A stretch of 64,000 nucleotides of DNA from Pseudomonas brassicacearum subsp. brassicacearum (GTDB lineage: Bacteria; Pseudomonadota; Gammaproteobacteria; Pseudomonadales; Pseudomonadaceae): positions 1-64,000 of the forward strand of contig NZ_VZPJ01000024.1 in assembly GCF_008801605.1 (NCBI RefSeq), given 5' to 3'. This document shows positions 34,633 to 43,649 of the stretch, piece by piece; the stretch's first letter is position 1, and each line of letters opens with the position of its first letter. Position numbers and translations under genes: made by a program. The notes below the pieces were generated by a model. The model was given only the letters and a program-made list of their open reading frames with translations, was not told the origin of the DNA and made no database searches.

Positions 34633-34815
34633 TCAAGACGGCTTATGACTCGGCTGCTGCAGCCGGAATTTTTCCTTGCGTTCGATCTGAACCACCTGCG
34701 CGTTGTGCACGGTGATTTCCACCGCCCCAAAACGCAGATCGCGCAATGCGCTCTGGATCTCGCGCAAGATGGTTGCTTCGTCCTGGCCGTCAACGCTACG
34801 TAGAGATGCGCTCAT
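34633..34815 (-). CDS. oscA: Sulfur-starvation response protein OscA (DUF2292/YezD-like)
   Basis: A 60-residue protein with the conserved core 'ILREIQSALRDLRFGAVEIT' and 'VVQIERKEKFRL'. This is the DUF2292/YezD family. In Pseudomonas the member in front of sbp is OscA, needed for use of organic sulfur under sulfur limitation. The position directly upstream of sbp-cysTWA fits this exactly. An AGGAGC stands six bases upstream of the start. A 9-bp inverted repeat lies about 80 bp upstream. Confidence 0.88.
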   Translation of the reverse strand: MSASLRSVDGQDEATILREIQSALRDLRFGAVEITVHNAQVVQIERKEKFRLQQPSHKPS

Positions 34816-34894
34816 GCTGCTGCTCCTTTGAATGAATGCCTGGCAGTGGGCGGCACTGCTTGCGGCGTGGGAGCAATACTAGATAAGTGCGGAT

Positions 34895-34919
34895 ATTCTT
34901 AAAAAGACTATTTAAGAAT
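34895..34919. promoter_or_regulatory. Inverted repeat in the oscA promoter region
   Basis: ATTCTTAAA and TTTAAGAAT form a perfect 9-bp inverted repeat with a 7-bp spacer, in an AT-rich stretch 80 bp before oscA. It is a candidate operator or promoter element for sulfur control (for example CysB); the factor is not shown. Confidence 0.4.
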
Positions 34920-35077
34920 TTTTATATAACCAAAATTACATAAAGTAGCCGACGCCCTACGGCAGGGGTGATTGGGGGCTTTTCCCTGCCAAACCCTCGG
35001 ATATTTCCTTCAAAACGCCGGGCTGTTCATGAACTAGGCAGCGCTCTATGGCGCGGATAACCTCTGTTCGTCATCGC

Positions 35078-35301
35078 AAAAAACGGTGACACGGACGTGC
35101 AAGTCCGGCGGAGGACACAATTGTCGATGGCTATTCATCGGGCATTTTTTTATGCTCGCGAGTCGTTATGGCAGCTGTGTATGGGAGATCTTCGGGTCTG
35201 CCGGGTACTCCGACCGGTCTTGCACACCTATGCATAGCTGCCACCTCTCTCGACTGTGCAAGCGAAGCGGTGTTGGCTCCTGAAAACTTCGGAGTACAAC
35301 T
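35078..35301 (+). promoter_or_regulatory. Candidate structured leader of DUF6124 copy 2
   Basis: The first 30 bases (35078-35107) are identical to the minus-strand block in front of DUF6124 copy 1. At the 3' end, CTCC-T-GAA (35277-35284) can pair with TTCGGAG (35288-35294), which covers the ribosome binding site GGAG. A short GTG-started frame ('MTRTCKSGGG...') opens in the shared block at 35086. No conventional gene is seen in the 34816-35301 gap. Confidence 0.5.
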
Positions 35302-35685
35302 ATGTTCAAGCCATCACCTAATCCGCCGCAAAACGGCCACAAATCCCGCGTCCAAGCGCAGGAAGAAAAAAAGCTCGATGACGCCGCCACCCGCGCCCTC
35401 GACTACTACCTCAACCCCAAGCCCGCCTCACCGCCTGAACCCGACAGCACCAAGCTGTTCATCGTCGCCCCTCACATCGACACCGAAACCCTGCTCGCCA
35501 ACGCCTCCGAAGACCTGCTCTCCATCAGCACCATCGCCGCCGACCTGGCTGACGACGTGGATGACTCACGCCGCTGCGTCGCCCTGGCGATCAGCCGCAT
35601 GGCCGATGGGGTGCAGTTGTTGGTCGAGCGGGCGTTGGATCATCTGGAAACCAAGGAGATGGCGGCGCCTGGGGCCAAGGGGTAG
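35302..35685 (+). CDS. DUF6124 family protein (copy 2)
   Basis: A 127-residue paralogue of the protein at 4522-4866. It shares 'ALDYYLNPKP', 'DTETLLANASEDLLSI', 'AADLADDVDDSRR' and 'ISRMADGVQLLVE', but differs in its N-terminus. GGAG stands seven bases before the ATG. It is a soluble protein without known function. Like copy 1 it has REP elements and the 300-bp repeat downstream, and a GGDEF-EAL gene beyond. Confidence 0.8.
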   Translation: MFKPSPNPPQNGHKSRVQAQEEKKLDDAATRALDYYLNPKPASPPEPDSTKLFIVAPHIDTETLLANASEDLLSISTIAADLADDVDDSRRCVALAISRMADGVQLLVERALDHLETKEMAAPGAKG

Positions 35686-35714
35686 CGCTTGCATTGATGC
35701 AAGCTGAGCCGACG

Positions 35715-35878
35715 CCATCGCGAGCAAGCTCGCTCCCACAGGGGAATTGGGTTGTCGCGGATACCACAGTCAACCCAAAACAACTGTGGGAGCGAGCTTG
35801 CTCGCGATAGCGGAGTGTCAGGCAACAATGATGCAAGCTGAACCGACGCCTTCGCGAGCAAGCTCGCTCCCACAGGGG
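35715..35878. repeat. Three REP units
   Basis: REP cores at about 35715-35743, 35784-35810 and 35850-35878 alternate in orientation. They fill the gap after DUF6124 copy 2. Confidence 0.82.
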
Positions 35879-35894
35879 AAACGCGGTCTCACCC

Positions 35895-36160
35895 AGAGCC
35901 AGGTCGGCTACTAGGCCGCCTCGCGGTGGACGTTGATCTCGGGCGCCCCGTTAACCACGATGGCCGAACGCAGGCATTGTGGAGTGGGCCCACGGAGCAA
36001 TGCCGGAGTGAGGGCACACCGAGCCCAAGCGAGGTGCCGAGTGGTGGGGCAAAAGCGTTTTGCTTACTTTTGACTGGGCCGGCTTCCGGGCTCTTCAAAA
36101 GTGAGCCGCCGTCAGGGCGGAACCCTAAGCCGCCGTTACCGCAGCAACAGATATGCACTC
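35895..36160. repeat. About 300-bp intergenic repeat, copy C
   Basis: It carries the same blocks as copies A and B ('AGCCAGGTCGGCTA', 'GGGCCCACGGAGCAATGCC', 'GAGTGGTGGGGCAAAAGCG', 'GTGAGCCGCCGTCAGGGCGG'). It ends 24 bases before the stop of the GGDEF-EAL gene, the same position copy B holds relative to lapD. Confidence 0.78.
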
Positions 36161-36184
36161 GACCAACATCAATACCCCTGAGGA

Positions 36185-38104
36185 TCAAGCAATAACCGGC
36201 ACCCGATCCCAATCCAACAGCGCCGCCGCCACGGGCCGGCCAAACCAGTAACCCTGCCCCAGCTCACAAGCCTGGCCAAGCAAAAAAGCCGCCTGCTCAC
36301 GCTGCTCGATGCCCTCGGCGTGCACCTGCATACCCATGCTGTGGGCCAGGGCAATGATCACCCGGACGATCGCCGCATCATCCTCATCCCACGGCAACCC
36401 CGCGACAAAACCCTGATCGATCTTCAGCTTCTGCACCGGCAAACGCTTGAGCCGCAGCAGCGACGAATACCCCGTGCCAAAATCGTCGATGGCCAGGCGC
36501 ACGCCCAGCTCCCGCAGGCGATGCATCTGCTCCAGTGCCACCTCTGGGTCTTCCATCACCGCGCTTTCCGTCACTTCCAGTTCCAGGCAACCCGGATCCA
36601 GGCCCGTGTCGTGCAACACCTGGGCGACTTGGTCATACAACTCGCGACGGGCAAACAACCGACTCGATACGTTGACGGCGACAAACGACAGCGCCACGCC
36701 GGCCTGCTGCCACTGACACATCTGCCGGCAGGCCTGGTCCATGACCCAGGCATCGACCTGGGCAATCAGGCCGGTACGTTCAGCGATGGGAATGAACTCG
36801 GCCGGCGACACCAGCCCCCGCGTGGGATGCTCCCATCGCACCAGCGCCTCGACACCGATCAGACGACTGGTCGCCAGCTCGTGGACCGGCTGGTAGTGAA
36901 CGCGCAACTCCTGTTGCTGCAGCGCGCGCCGCAATTCGAAGGCAATCTCGACCCGCTGCTGGGCGTGGGCCGTGAGTTCTTCGGTGTACAAGGCATAGCC
37001 GTCGCGTCCGGCGTTCTTGGCCTTGAACAACGCCGAATCGGCATTGCGCAGCAGTTGCCCGGCGCTCAGGGCATCGCCGGGAAACAGGCTGATGCCGATG
37101 CTGGCATTGATGAACAATGCGTGGTCATCGAACCGCAGGGGCTCTTTCAAGGCATCGAGGATGCGCCGGGCCAACGCCGCTGCCTGGCCTGGCTGCGAGC
37201 AGTTTTCCACCAGCACCGCAAATTCGTCGCCCCCGAGCCGGGCCAGGGTCACCCCTGGCGCAAAAAGCCCGCGAAACCGCTCGGCCACGCCTTTGAGCAA
37301 TTCATCGCCCACGTTGTGACCCAGGCTGTCATTGATGTTCTTGAAGTGATCCAGGTCCAGCAGCAACAGGGCGCAGCCACGCTTGTGCAATTGCGCTGAC
37401 GCCAGGGCCTGCTCGGTGCGATCGGAAAACAGCAGGCGGTTGGGCAAGCCGGTCAACGGGTCATGATGGGCCAGGTAAGCCAGTTCGTGCTCGGAGTCCT
37501 TGATGGCGCTGATGTCGGAAAACACCGCGACATAATGGCTGACCTCGCCGCTGTCGTCGCGAATGACGCGGATCGTCTGCCATTGCGGGTAGATCTCACC
37601 GCTTTTACGCCGATTCCAGATCTCGCCGCTCCATTCGCCCTGGCTGTTCAGGGAAGCAAACATGTCGCGATAGAACTCCGGCCCGTGGCGACCGGACTTG
37701 AACAGGCTGGGGCGCTGGCCCAGCACTTCGTCCCGCACATAACCGGTGATCGCGATGAAGGCCCGGTTCACGTGCACGATCAGGCCGTTGCGGTCGGTCA
37801 CCAACACCCCTTCGCGGGTGCAATCGAAGACGGCGGCAGCCTGGCGCAGGCGCTCTCGATCGGCGCCGTGCTCGCCCTTGGCGAAAAATCGCGAGATCCG
37901 CGCCCGCGCCAGGAAGACCAACCCGGCGCTGAACAGAGCCCAGGCATAGCCGTTGATCAGTAGCCAGCGTTGTCTGTCGGCGAATTGATCGAAGAAACTG
38001 GTCGATAAATAACCAGTCAGTTGCAGCCAGATGACTGACAGCACAAGATAAAGCAGCGCTACGCGCATGGCACTGCGTTGATAGACAGTCATTCGGCCAT
38101 CCAT
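36185..38104 (-). CDS. Membrane PAS-GGDEF-EAL protein (probable c-di-GMP phosphodiesterase)
   Basis: A 639-residue protein from the ATG at 38104 (AGGG upstream; another ATG four codons later is possible). There are two N-terminal membrane segments ('LLYLVLSVIWLQL', 'GYAWALFSAGLVFLA'), a PAS domain ('VNRAFIAITGYVRDEVLGQ'), an intact GGDEF motif (LGGDEF) and an intact EAL motif (EALVRW) with downstream 'DDFGTGYSS' catalytic residues. It is therefore likely an active phosphodiesterase, perhaps with GTP-regulated GGDEF. Its place between oscA and desA matches PA0285 (PipA) of P. aeruginosa, as I recall that locus. Confidence 0.86.
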   Translation of the reverse strand: MDGRMTVYQRSAMRVALLYLVLSVIWLQLTGYLSTSFFDQFADRQRWLLINGYAWALFSAGLVFLARARISRFFAKGEHGADRERLRQAAAVFDCTREGVLVTDRNGLIVHVNRAFIAITGYVRDEVLGQRPSLFKSGRHGPEFYRDMFASLNSQGEWSGEIWNRRKSGEIYPQWQTIRVIRDDSGEVSHYVAVFSDISAIKDSEHELAYLAHHDPLTGLPNRLLFSDRTEQALASAQLHKRGCALLLLDLDHFKNINDSLGHNVGDELLKGVAERFRGLFAPGVTLARLGGDEFAVLVENCSQPGQAAALARRILDALKEPLRFDDHALFINASIGISLFPGDALSAGQLLRNADSALFKAKNAGRDGYALYTEELTAHAQQRVEIAFELRRALQQQELRVHYQPVHELATSRLIGVEALVRWEHPTRGLVSPAEFIPIAERTGLIAQVDAWVMDQACRQMCQWQQAGVALSFVAVNVSSRLFARRELYDQVAQVLHDTGLDPGCLELEVTESAVMEDPEVALEQMHRLRELGVRLAIDDFGTGYSSLLRLKRLPVQKLKIDQGFVAGLPWDEDDAAIVRVIIALAHSMGMQVHAEGIEQREQAAFLLGQACELGQGYWFGRPVAAALLDWDRVPVIA

Positions 38105-38235
38105 GTCCCTACAAAGAGGTGGATTATAGAGGAAGAAACATCCAGCCACTCTTATCTGAAAGGCCGACTGGTTTTATCTGTAGGGCCGGTGATAATGCAA
38201 CGGCTGTTTCTATCTTTATGAGGGCCCTACAGCCT

Positions 38236-39423
38236 ATGTGGTACGAAGGTTTTCTTGGCTTGTCGGCCTGGTCACTGGTGGCAGTCACCCTGCTGATGAC
38301 CCACGTCACGATCATTGCCGTCACGGTCTACCTGCACCGTTATTCGGCGCACCGCTCCCTGGAGCTCAATGCGGGTCTCAAACATTTCTTCCGTTTCTGG
38401 CTGTGGCTGACCACGGCACAGAACACCCGCGAGTGGACCGCCATCCACCGCAAGCACCACGCCAAATGCGAAACCGTCGACGACCCCCACAGCCCGGTCA
38501 TAAAAGGCTTGTCCACCGTGCTGCGCAAAGGCGCCGAGCTGTATCGCGCCGAGGCGGAAAATCCGGAAACCCTGCGCATCTACGGCAAGAACTGCCCCGA
38601 CGACTGGATCGAGCGCAACCTCTACAGCCGCTTCCCGCTGCTGGGCGTGGCGATCATGGGCGTCATCGACCTGCTGCTGTTCGGCACCATCGGCATCACC
38701 ATCTGGGCCATCCAGATGATGTGGATTCCCGTGTGGGCCGCCGGCGTGGTCAACGGCCTGGGCCATGCCGTGGGCTACCGCAACTTCGAATGCCGCGATG
38801 CGGCGACCAACCTGGTGCCCTGGGGCATCCTGATCGGCGGCGAAGAACTGCACAACAACCACCACACCTACCCCAACTCGGCCAAGCTGTCGGTACGCAA
38901 ATGGGAGTTCGACCTGGGCTGGGCCTGGATCCGGGTGTTCAGTGTCCTGCGCCTGGCCAAGGTCCAGCGGGTTGCGCCGATCGCCCACCGGGTCGAAGGC
39001 AAGGGCCACTTGGACATGGACACGGCCATGGCGATTCTCAACAACCGTTTCCAGATCATGGCGCAGTACCGCCGGCTGGTCATCGCGCCGCTGGTCAAGC
39101 AGGAACTGGAAAAGGTCGATCACTCGGTGCGTCATCAGTTCCACCGGGCCAAACGCCTGCTGTCGCGGGAAACCAGCCTGCTGGACGACCGTCACCACGT
39201 GCGCATCCAGAACATGCTCGAACACAGCCAGGCGCTGAAGGTGATCTACGAGAAACGCCTGGCCTTGCAGCAGATCTGGGTCAAGACCAGCAGCAACGGC
39301 CACGACATGCTCGCCGCCATCAAGGAATGGGTCCACGAGGCCGAGGCCAGCGGCATCCAGTCCCTGCGGGACTTCGCCGACCAGCTCAAGACCTACTCGC
39401 TACGGCCTGCCACGGCCCTGTAG
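38236..39423 (+). CDS. desA: Acyl-lipid delta-9 desaturase DesA
   Basis: A 395-residue membrane desaturase. The histidine boxes are 'HRYSAH', 'HRKHH' and 'HNNHH', and the transmembrane pairs are typical of the family. The N-terminus 'MWYEGFLGLSAWSLVAVTLL' matches Pseudomonas DesA, an aerobic phospholipid desaturase introducing the delta-9 double bond; length is as expected (about 394). I chose the ATG at 38236 over one six codons earlier on family grounds; the ribosome binding site is weak for both. The C-terminal helical tail of about 120 residues is normal for the family. Confidence 0.9.
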   Translation: MWYEGFLGLSAWSLVAVTLLMTHVTIIAVTVYLHRYSAHRSLELNAGLKHFFRFWLWLTTAQNTREWTAIHRKHHAKCETVDDPHSPVIKGLSTVLRKGAELYRAEAENPETLRIYGKNCPDDWIERNLYSRFPLLGVAIMGVIDLLLFGTIGITIWAIQMMWIPVWAAGVVNGLGHAVGYRNFECRDAATNLVPWGILIGGEELHNNHHTYPNSAKLSVRKWEFDLGWAWIRVFSVLRLAKVQRVAPIAHRVEGKGHLDMDTAMAILNNRFQIMAQYRRLVIAPLVKQELEKVDHSVRHQFHRAKRLLSRETSLLDDRHHVRIQNMLEHSQALKVIYEKRLALQQIWVKTSSNGHDMLAAIKEWVHEAEASGIQSLRDFADQLKTYSLRPATAL

Positions 39424-39518
39424 GAGCTGCCGAAGGCTGCGATCTTTCGATCTTTCGCTTGAGATTCAAGCGTCAGGGGAAAGATCGCAGCCTCGCTCCG
39501 CTCGACAGCTCCTACAGG
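39421..39518. repeat. Hairpin repeat, second copy of the 'GATCGCAGCCT' family
   Basis: 'TAGGAGCTGCCGAAGGCTGC' at the left and 'GCAGCCTCGCTCCGCTCGAC'...'CTCCTACA' at the right form an imperfect palindrome directly after the desA stop. It is possibly a terminator. Confidence 0.75.
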
Positions 39519-39667
39519 CCCAGCGGGGGCAATCTCTGGCCACAAGTTCAGCCCCCATAAACTGACCGGCTAAATCCCCCGCCCTTCGTCGCCTGAAAAG
39601 GAACTTCGCCCCAAATCCCCTATCTCAAAGAGCACTTCGCCATCCAGGCGGGTTTTGGAGAAAGCGC

Positions 39668-40699
39668 GTGCGAACCAACAGCAGTGCATGCTCTTTGAGA
39701 TTTGTACCGATGGTCGACAAGAACCTACAGGATTACTCCCTACCTCATTGGCCCGAGGCAGCCCAGACGCTCATGGCGCTGATGCATGCCCAGGGTGAAG
39801 TGGCGCGCCTGAGCGAGCGTGAGCAGCTGTTCAGCTCGTTGCTGGTCAGCGTCAATGCCGTGCTGTGGGCGTTCAACTGGGAAACCCGCCAAGTGCTGTA
39901 TGTCAGCCCCGCCTACGAGCGGATCTTCGGCCGCCCCGCCGGCCTGGTCCTGGCTGACTTCAACGAATGGCGCGACGCAATCTACCCCGACGACCTGGAA
40001 TACGCCGAACGCAGCCTGGCCGAAGTATTGGTCAAAGGCGCCGTCGAAGACCGTGAATACCGCATCATCGCCGGCAACGGCCAGATCCGCTGGCTGAGCG
40101 ACAAATGCTTCATCAACCGCAAGGCCGAGCCAGGGCAACCGGTGATTGTGGTGGGCATTGCCGAAGACATCACCGAAAAGAAGCTGCTGGAAAGCGAACT
40201 CCAGCGCCTGGCGACCACCGACGTGCTGACCCAAAGCAGCAATCGCCGGCATTTCTTCGAATGCGCCCACCGTGAATTCGAGCAGGCACGGCTACAAGGC
40301 ATGCCCATGGCGTTCCTGTTGCTCGACATCGATGACTTCAAGGTGATCAACGACACCTACGGCCACCAGGAAGGCGATACCGTGTTGCAGAGAATCGCCG
40401 AAAGCGGGCGGTCCGTGCTCCGGCGCGGTGACCTGTTCGGGCGGATCGGCGGCGAAGAGTTCGCCGCGGTGTTCCCCGGCTGCGCCCCGGACATGGCGCT
40501 GCAAGTGGCCGAGCGGTTGCAACGGGAGATCCAGCGCCTGGCCTTCCGCAGCGGGGAACGGGGCTTCGGTATTACCGTCAGCCAGGGCCTGACCGGCATC
40601 ACGGCCGACGACCAGAGCCTCGACAGCCTGTTCGCCCGCGCCGACGCGGCCATGTACGAAGCCAAGCGCCAGGGCAAGAACCGCATCATCGCGGCTTGA
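39668..40699 (+). CDS. PAS-GGDEF diguanylate cyclase
   Basis: A 343-residue soluble diguanylate cyclase. A PAS domain (about 55-175, 'VLWAFNWETRQVLYVSPAYE') is followed by a linker 'EDITEKKLLESELQRL' and a GGDEF domain with the active motif GGEEF. No membrane segments are present. The GTG at 39668 has GGAG at good spacing; an ATG at 39710 is the alternative start. It makes c-di-GMP in response to a cytoplasmic PAS signal; a flavin or heme ligand cannot be told. Neighbouring desA and the GGDEF-EAL gene recall the PA0285-PA0290 region of P. aeruginosa. Confidence 0.87.
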   Translation: MRTNSSACSLRFVPMVDKNLQDYSLPHWPEAAQTLMALMHAQGEVARLSEREQLFSSLLVSVNAVLWAFNWETRQVLYVSPAYERIFGRPAGLVLADFNEWRDAIYPDDLEYAERSLAEVLVKGAVEDREYRIIAGNGQIRWLSDKCFINRKAEPGQPVIVVGIAEDITEKKLLESELQRLATTDVLTQSSNRRHFFECAHREFEQARLQGMPMAFLLLDIDDFKVINDTYGHQEGDTVLQRIAESGRSVLRRGDLFGRIGGEEFAAVFPGCAPDMALQVAERLQREIQRLAFRSGERGFGITVSQGLTGITADDQSLDSLFARADAAMYEAKRQGKNRIIAA

Positions 40700-40720
40700 G
40701 TGAGTTGTCCCGCCACTGAA

Positions 40721-40834
40721 CCCCTGTGGGAGCAAGGCTTGCCCGCGATAGCAGCGCCTCGGTGTCCACTTGAACCCGAGTTGCCTGCATCGCGAGCAAG
40801 CTTTGCTCCCACAAAGCTCGCTCCCACAGGGGGG
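40721..40834. repeat. REP doublet with extra half unit
   Basis: Inverted REP units between two convergent genes, with a repeated 'GCTCGCTCCCACAGG' tail. Confidence 0.82.
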
Positions 40835-40847
40835 TTAGGTGGTGGTG

Positions 40848-42062
40848 CTACTTGCGGCGCAACCGCATCAACTCCGGCAAGCCGATCTTCAGCAACCGTG
40901 CCGTGCGCCCCCGGGCCAGCTCTTCAAGTCCTTCATGCTCGGTCAGGTGGGCCATCTGCGCCGCCATGTTCATCACCAGTGCCTCGCGGGAATAAACCCC
41001 ACCACCCAGGCTATAGGCTGCCGCGATCAACTCACGCAGCTCCAGCGGCAGGCGCCAGCGAGTGCGCAGCGCCGAGCCGAAACCGGCGCCGTATTGATCT
41101 AGGCAACTCCCTACTTCCTCCAACTCATCCAACTCGCCACCCGCCTGGGTCCACTCCTCCAGGCAACGCAACAGCGCCAGGTCGCCCAGGCGGTGTAACA
41201 GCCCCGCGCAGTAACAACGCTCCGGTTCCAGATCCAGTAGCCGCGCCAGGATCCGGGCGTACTCCGCGGTGTGCAGCGACAATTCCCAGTAGCGCTTGGC
41301 ATAGTCCGCCAGACAGGGAACGGTGAGCCGGGCGCAGCGCTTGAGGGTCAGGCCGAGAATCAGGTTCATGCTTTGCCCGGTGCCGAGCTGGTGCAGCGCC
41401 TGGGCCACGGTCTGCACCGGGCCGCCGCCCTGATGCTGGGCAGCGCTGTTGGCCGCCGCAATCAGCACCCCAGTGATTTGCGGGTCGGTACGAATCTCTT
41501 CTTCCAGCAGCTTCAGATCCAGGCCAGCGGGGTTGAGGCAGCGCTTGACTGCCACCTGCACATCGGTCATCAGCGGCGCGCCTTCGGACAGATCACGCCG
41601 ACGCTCCAGAAAAGCTATCAGGGTCAACCCCGGCCCCGGAACCGGCGCATCGTTGGAGGTTTCTTCACCGCCCACCAACAACCCCTGCAAACGCTGGGTC
41701 AGGTTCTCCCGGTTCAAGGGCTTGGTCAGATACGCGGTCGGCGCCAGCGGCAAGACCTCGCGCACGCTGGCGCTGTCGTTGCGTCGGCTCATCAGGATGA
41801 ACGGCAACGGCGGGGTGCGATGCTGCTGGCGAAGGCCACGCAGAATCGCCAGGCCATCAACCCCCGGCAGCTCCCAATCGGCGATCACCAGGTCGTAGGG
41901 ATGTTTCGCCAGCAAATCCAAAGCCTCTTTGCCGTCGCCACAAGTGTCCACCCGAGCATCGCAGCGCACACCCGACAACACCTGCTCAAGCAGCTCACGG
42001 GACGCCGGATCGGCCTCGGCGATCAACACACGCGGTACAGCGGGTAAATCCACAGCAGTCAT
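40848..42062 (-). CDS. Response regulator with HDOD output domain
   Basis: A 404-residue protein. The N-terminal receiver (about 10-130) has the phospho-acceptor Asp in 'VIADWELPG', the Ser/Thr position in 'FILMSRR' and Lys in 'LTKPLN'. The C-terminal HDOD domain (about 160-370) has 'NPAGLDLKLLEEEIRTDPQI' and 'YCAGLLHRLGDLALL'. HDOD proteins are degenerate HD-fold signalling adaptors found in motility and surface-behaviour circuits. No partner kinase is nearby. It is separated from gabT by a terminator. Confidence 0.85.
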   Translation of the reverse strand: MTAVDLPAVPRVLIAEADPASRELLEQVLSGVRCDARVDTCGDGKEALDLLAKHPYDLVIADWELPGVDGLAILRGLRQQHRTPPLPFILMSRRNDSASVREVLPLAPTAYLTKPLNRENLTQRLQGLLVGGEETSNDAPVPGPGLTLIAFLERRRDLSEGAPLMTDVQVAVKRCLNPAGLDLKLLEEEIRTDPQITGVLIAAANSAAQHQGGGPVQTVAQALHQLGTGQSMNLILGLTLKRCARLTVPCLADYAKRYWELSLHTAEYARILARLLDLEPERCYCAGLLHRLGDLALLRCLEEWTQAGGELDELEEVGSCLDQYGAGFGSALRTRWRLPLELRELIAAAYSLGGGVYSREALVMNMAAQMAHLTEHEGLEELARGRTARLLKIGLPELMRLRRK

Positions 42063-42151
42063 GCAGCATGCTCCCTTGCCATACTTGCACCTTAGACCTT
42101 GGTGGCCGTTCCAGACAGCTCAAAATCCACCGGGCAGGTTCGCGGACATGA

Positions 42152-42177
42152 AAAAACCCGCCAGAAGGCGGGTTTTT
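42152..42177 (-). terminator. Rho-independent terminator of gabT
   Basis: AAAAACCCGCC and GGCGGGTTTTT form an 11-bp stem with an AGAA loop and A/T tails on both sides, 24 bp after the gabT stop. Confidence 0.85.
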
Positions 42178-42200
42178 GTGGATCAGCGCACAACCGTCAC

Positions 42201-43478
42201 TCAGAGTTCGGAGAAGCACTCTTCGAGGATCGCCAGGCCTTTGTCCAGTTGCTCGTCCGGCGCGGTCAGCGGCACCAGCACCCGCAGTACGTTGCCGTAG
42301 GTGCCGCAGGACAGCAGGATCAGGCCCTTGTCGCGCGCCTTGGCCACGATTTGGGCTACCGCTGCCGCGTTCGGCTTGTGGGAGTCGCCGTTTTCGAACA
42401 GCTCCACGGCGATCATCGCGCCCAGGGCACGCACGTCACCGATGACCGGGTACTTCTTCTGGATCGCCTTGAGGCCGGTCACCAGACGCTCGCCCACCGC
42501 CTTGCAGCGGTCCAGCAGGTGTTCTTCTTCGAACACGTCCATTACCGCCAACGCCGCCGCACAGGCGATCGGGCTACCGGCGTAGGTGCCACCCAGGCCA
42601 CCCGGCGCGATTGCATCCATGTACTCGGCCTTGCCGCACACACCGGCCAACGGGAAGCCGCCAGCGATGGATTTGGCGAAGGTGGTCAGGTCGGCGGCAA
42701 CGCCCATCTGCTCCATGGCGAAGAAGGTGCCGGTACGGCCGGCACCGGTCTGCACTTCGTCAGCGATCAGCAGGATGCCGTGCTGGTCGCACAAAGCGCG
42801 CAGGCGCTTCATGAATTCCTTGGGTGCTACGTAGAAACCACCTTCGCCCTGTACCGGCTCGATGATGATTGCCGCGATGTCACGCGGCTCGGCGTCGTTC
42901 TTGAAGATACGCTCGATGCTGGCGATGGAGTCGTCGATGCTCACGCCGTGCAGTTCGTTCGGGTAAAGCGCGCGGAAGATGCCGCCGGGCATCAGACCCA
43001 TGCCGGCCGAGTACGGCACGACTTTACCGGTCAGGCCCAAGGTCATCATGGTGCGACCGTGGTAAGCGCCGGTGAAGGCGATCACACCGGCACGGCCCGT
43101 GGCGGCGCGGGCGATTTTCACGGCGTTTTCCACCGCTTCCGAACCGGTGGTCACCAGCAGGGTTTTCTTGGCGAAATCACCCGGCACCTTGGCGTTGATT
43201 TTTTCGCACAGTTCCACGTAGGGCTCGTAGGCCAGGACCTGGAAGCAGGTGTGGGTCAGCTTGTTCAGCTGCTCGGTCACGGCGGCGATGATTTTCGGGT
43301 GTACGTGGCCGGTGTTCAGCACGGCGATGCCGCCGGCGAAGTCGATGAATTCACGACCTTCAACGTCGGTTACCGTGGCGTTCTTCGCCGATTCGGCAAA
43401 GATCGGGTGAATCTGGCCAACACCGCGTGGAACAGCGGCGGTACGGCGGGCCATCAAGTCAGCGTTAGTCTTGCTCAT
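42201..43478 (-). CDS. gabT: 4-aminobutyrate aminotransferase
   Basis: A 425-residue class III PLP aminotransferase that converts GABA and 2-oxoglutarate to succinate semialdehyde and glutamate. Signature parts are 'TTGSEAVENAVKIAR', 'FTGAYHGRTMMTLGLTG', 'LLIADEVQTGAGRTG' and the PLP lysine in 'TFAKSIAGGFPLAG'. The start is the ATG at 43478, with GAGGA at good spacing. It lies downstream of gabD in the same direction, about 170 bp away, so it is in the same pathway and probably the same transcript. Confidence 0.95.
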   Translation of the reverse strand: MSKTNADLMARRTAAVPRGVGQIHPIFAESAKNATVTDVEGREFIDFAGGIAVLNTGHVHPKIIAAVTEQLNKLTHTCFQVLAYEPYVELCEKINAKVPGDFAKKTLLVTTGSEAVENAVKIARAATGRAGVIAFTGAYHGRTMMTLGLTGKVVPYSAGMGLMPGGIFRALYPNELHGVSIDDSIASIERIFKNDAEPRDIAAIIIEPVQGEGGFYVAPKEFMKRLRALCDQHGILLIADEVQTGAGRTGTFFAMEQMGVAADLTTFAKSIAGGFPLAGVCGKAEYMDAIAPGGLGGTYAGSPIACAAALAVMDVFEEEHLLDRCKAVGERLVTGLKAIQKKYPVIGDVRALGAMIAVELFENGDSHKPNAAAVAQIVAKARDKGLILLSCGTYGNVLRVLVPLTAPDEQLDKGLAILEECFSEL

Positions 43479-43649
43479 TACAGTCCTCATTCGCCGCTCA
43501 TCGGTCGGCGTGGCTCAAGGAATACATGGCGGGGAGGCAACTGCGACAGCATGCGATGATCGACTGCCGCAGCGTTCCGGCCACAAGAAACAGAACGGGT
43601 GAAACGCGCAAAGGGACAGCGCTCTCGTGCCCTTTGCGCTTGAAGCAGA

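Noticed and set aside
22568..39423. The two desaturases as duplicates of one gene
   Set aside because: Their histidine boxes, lengths and flanks differ; they belong to different desaturase subfamilies.
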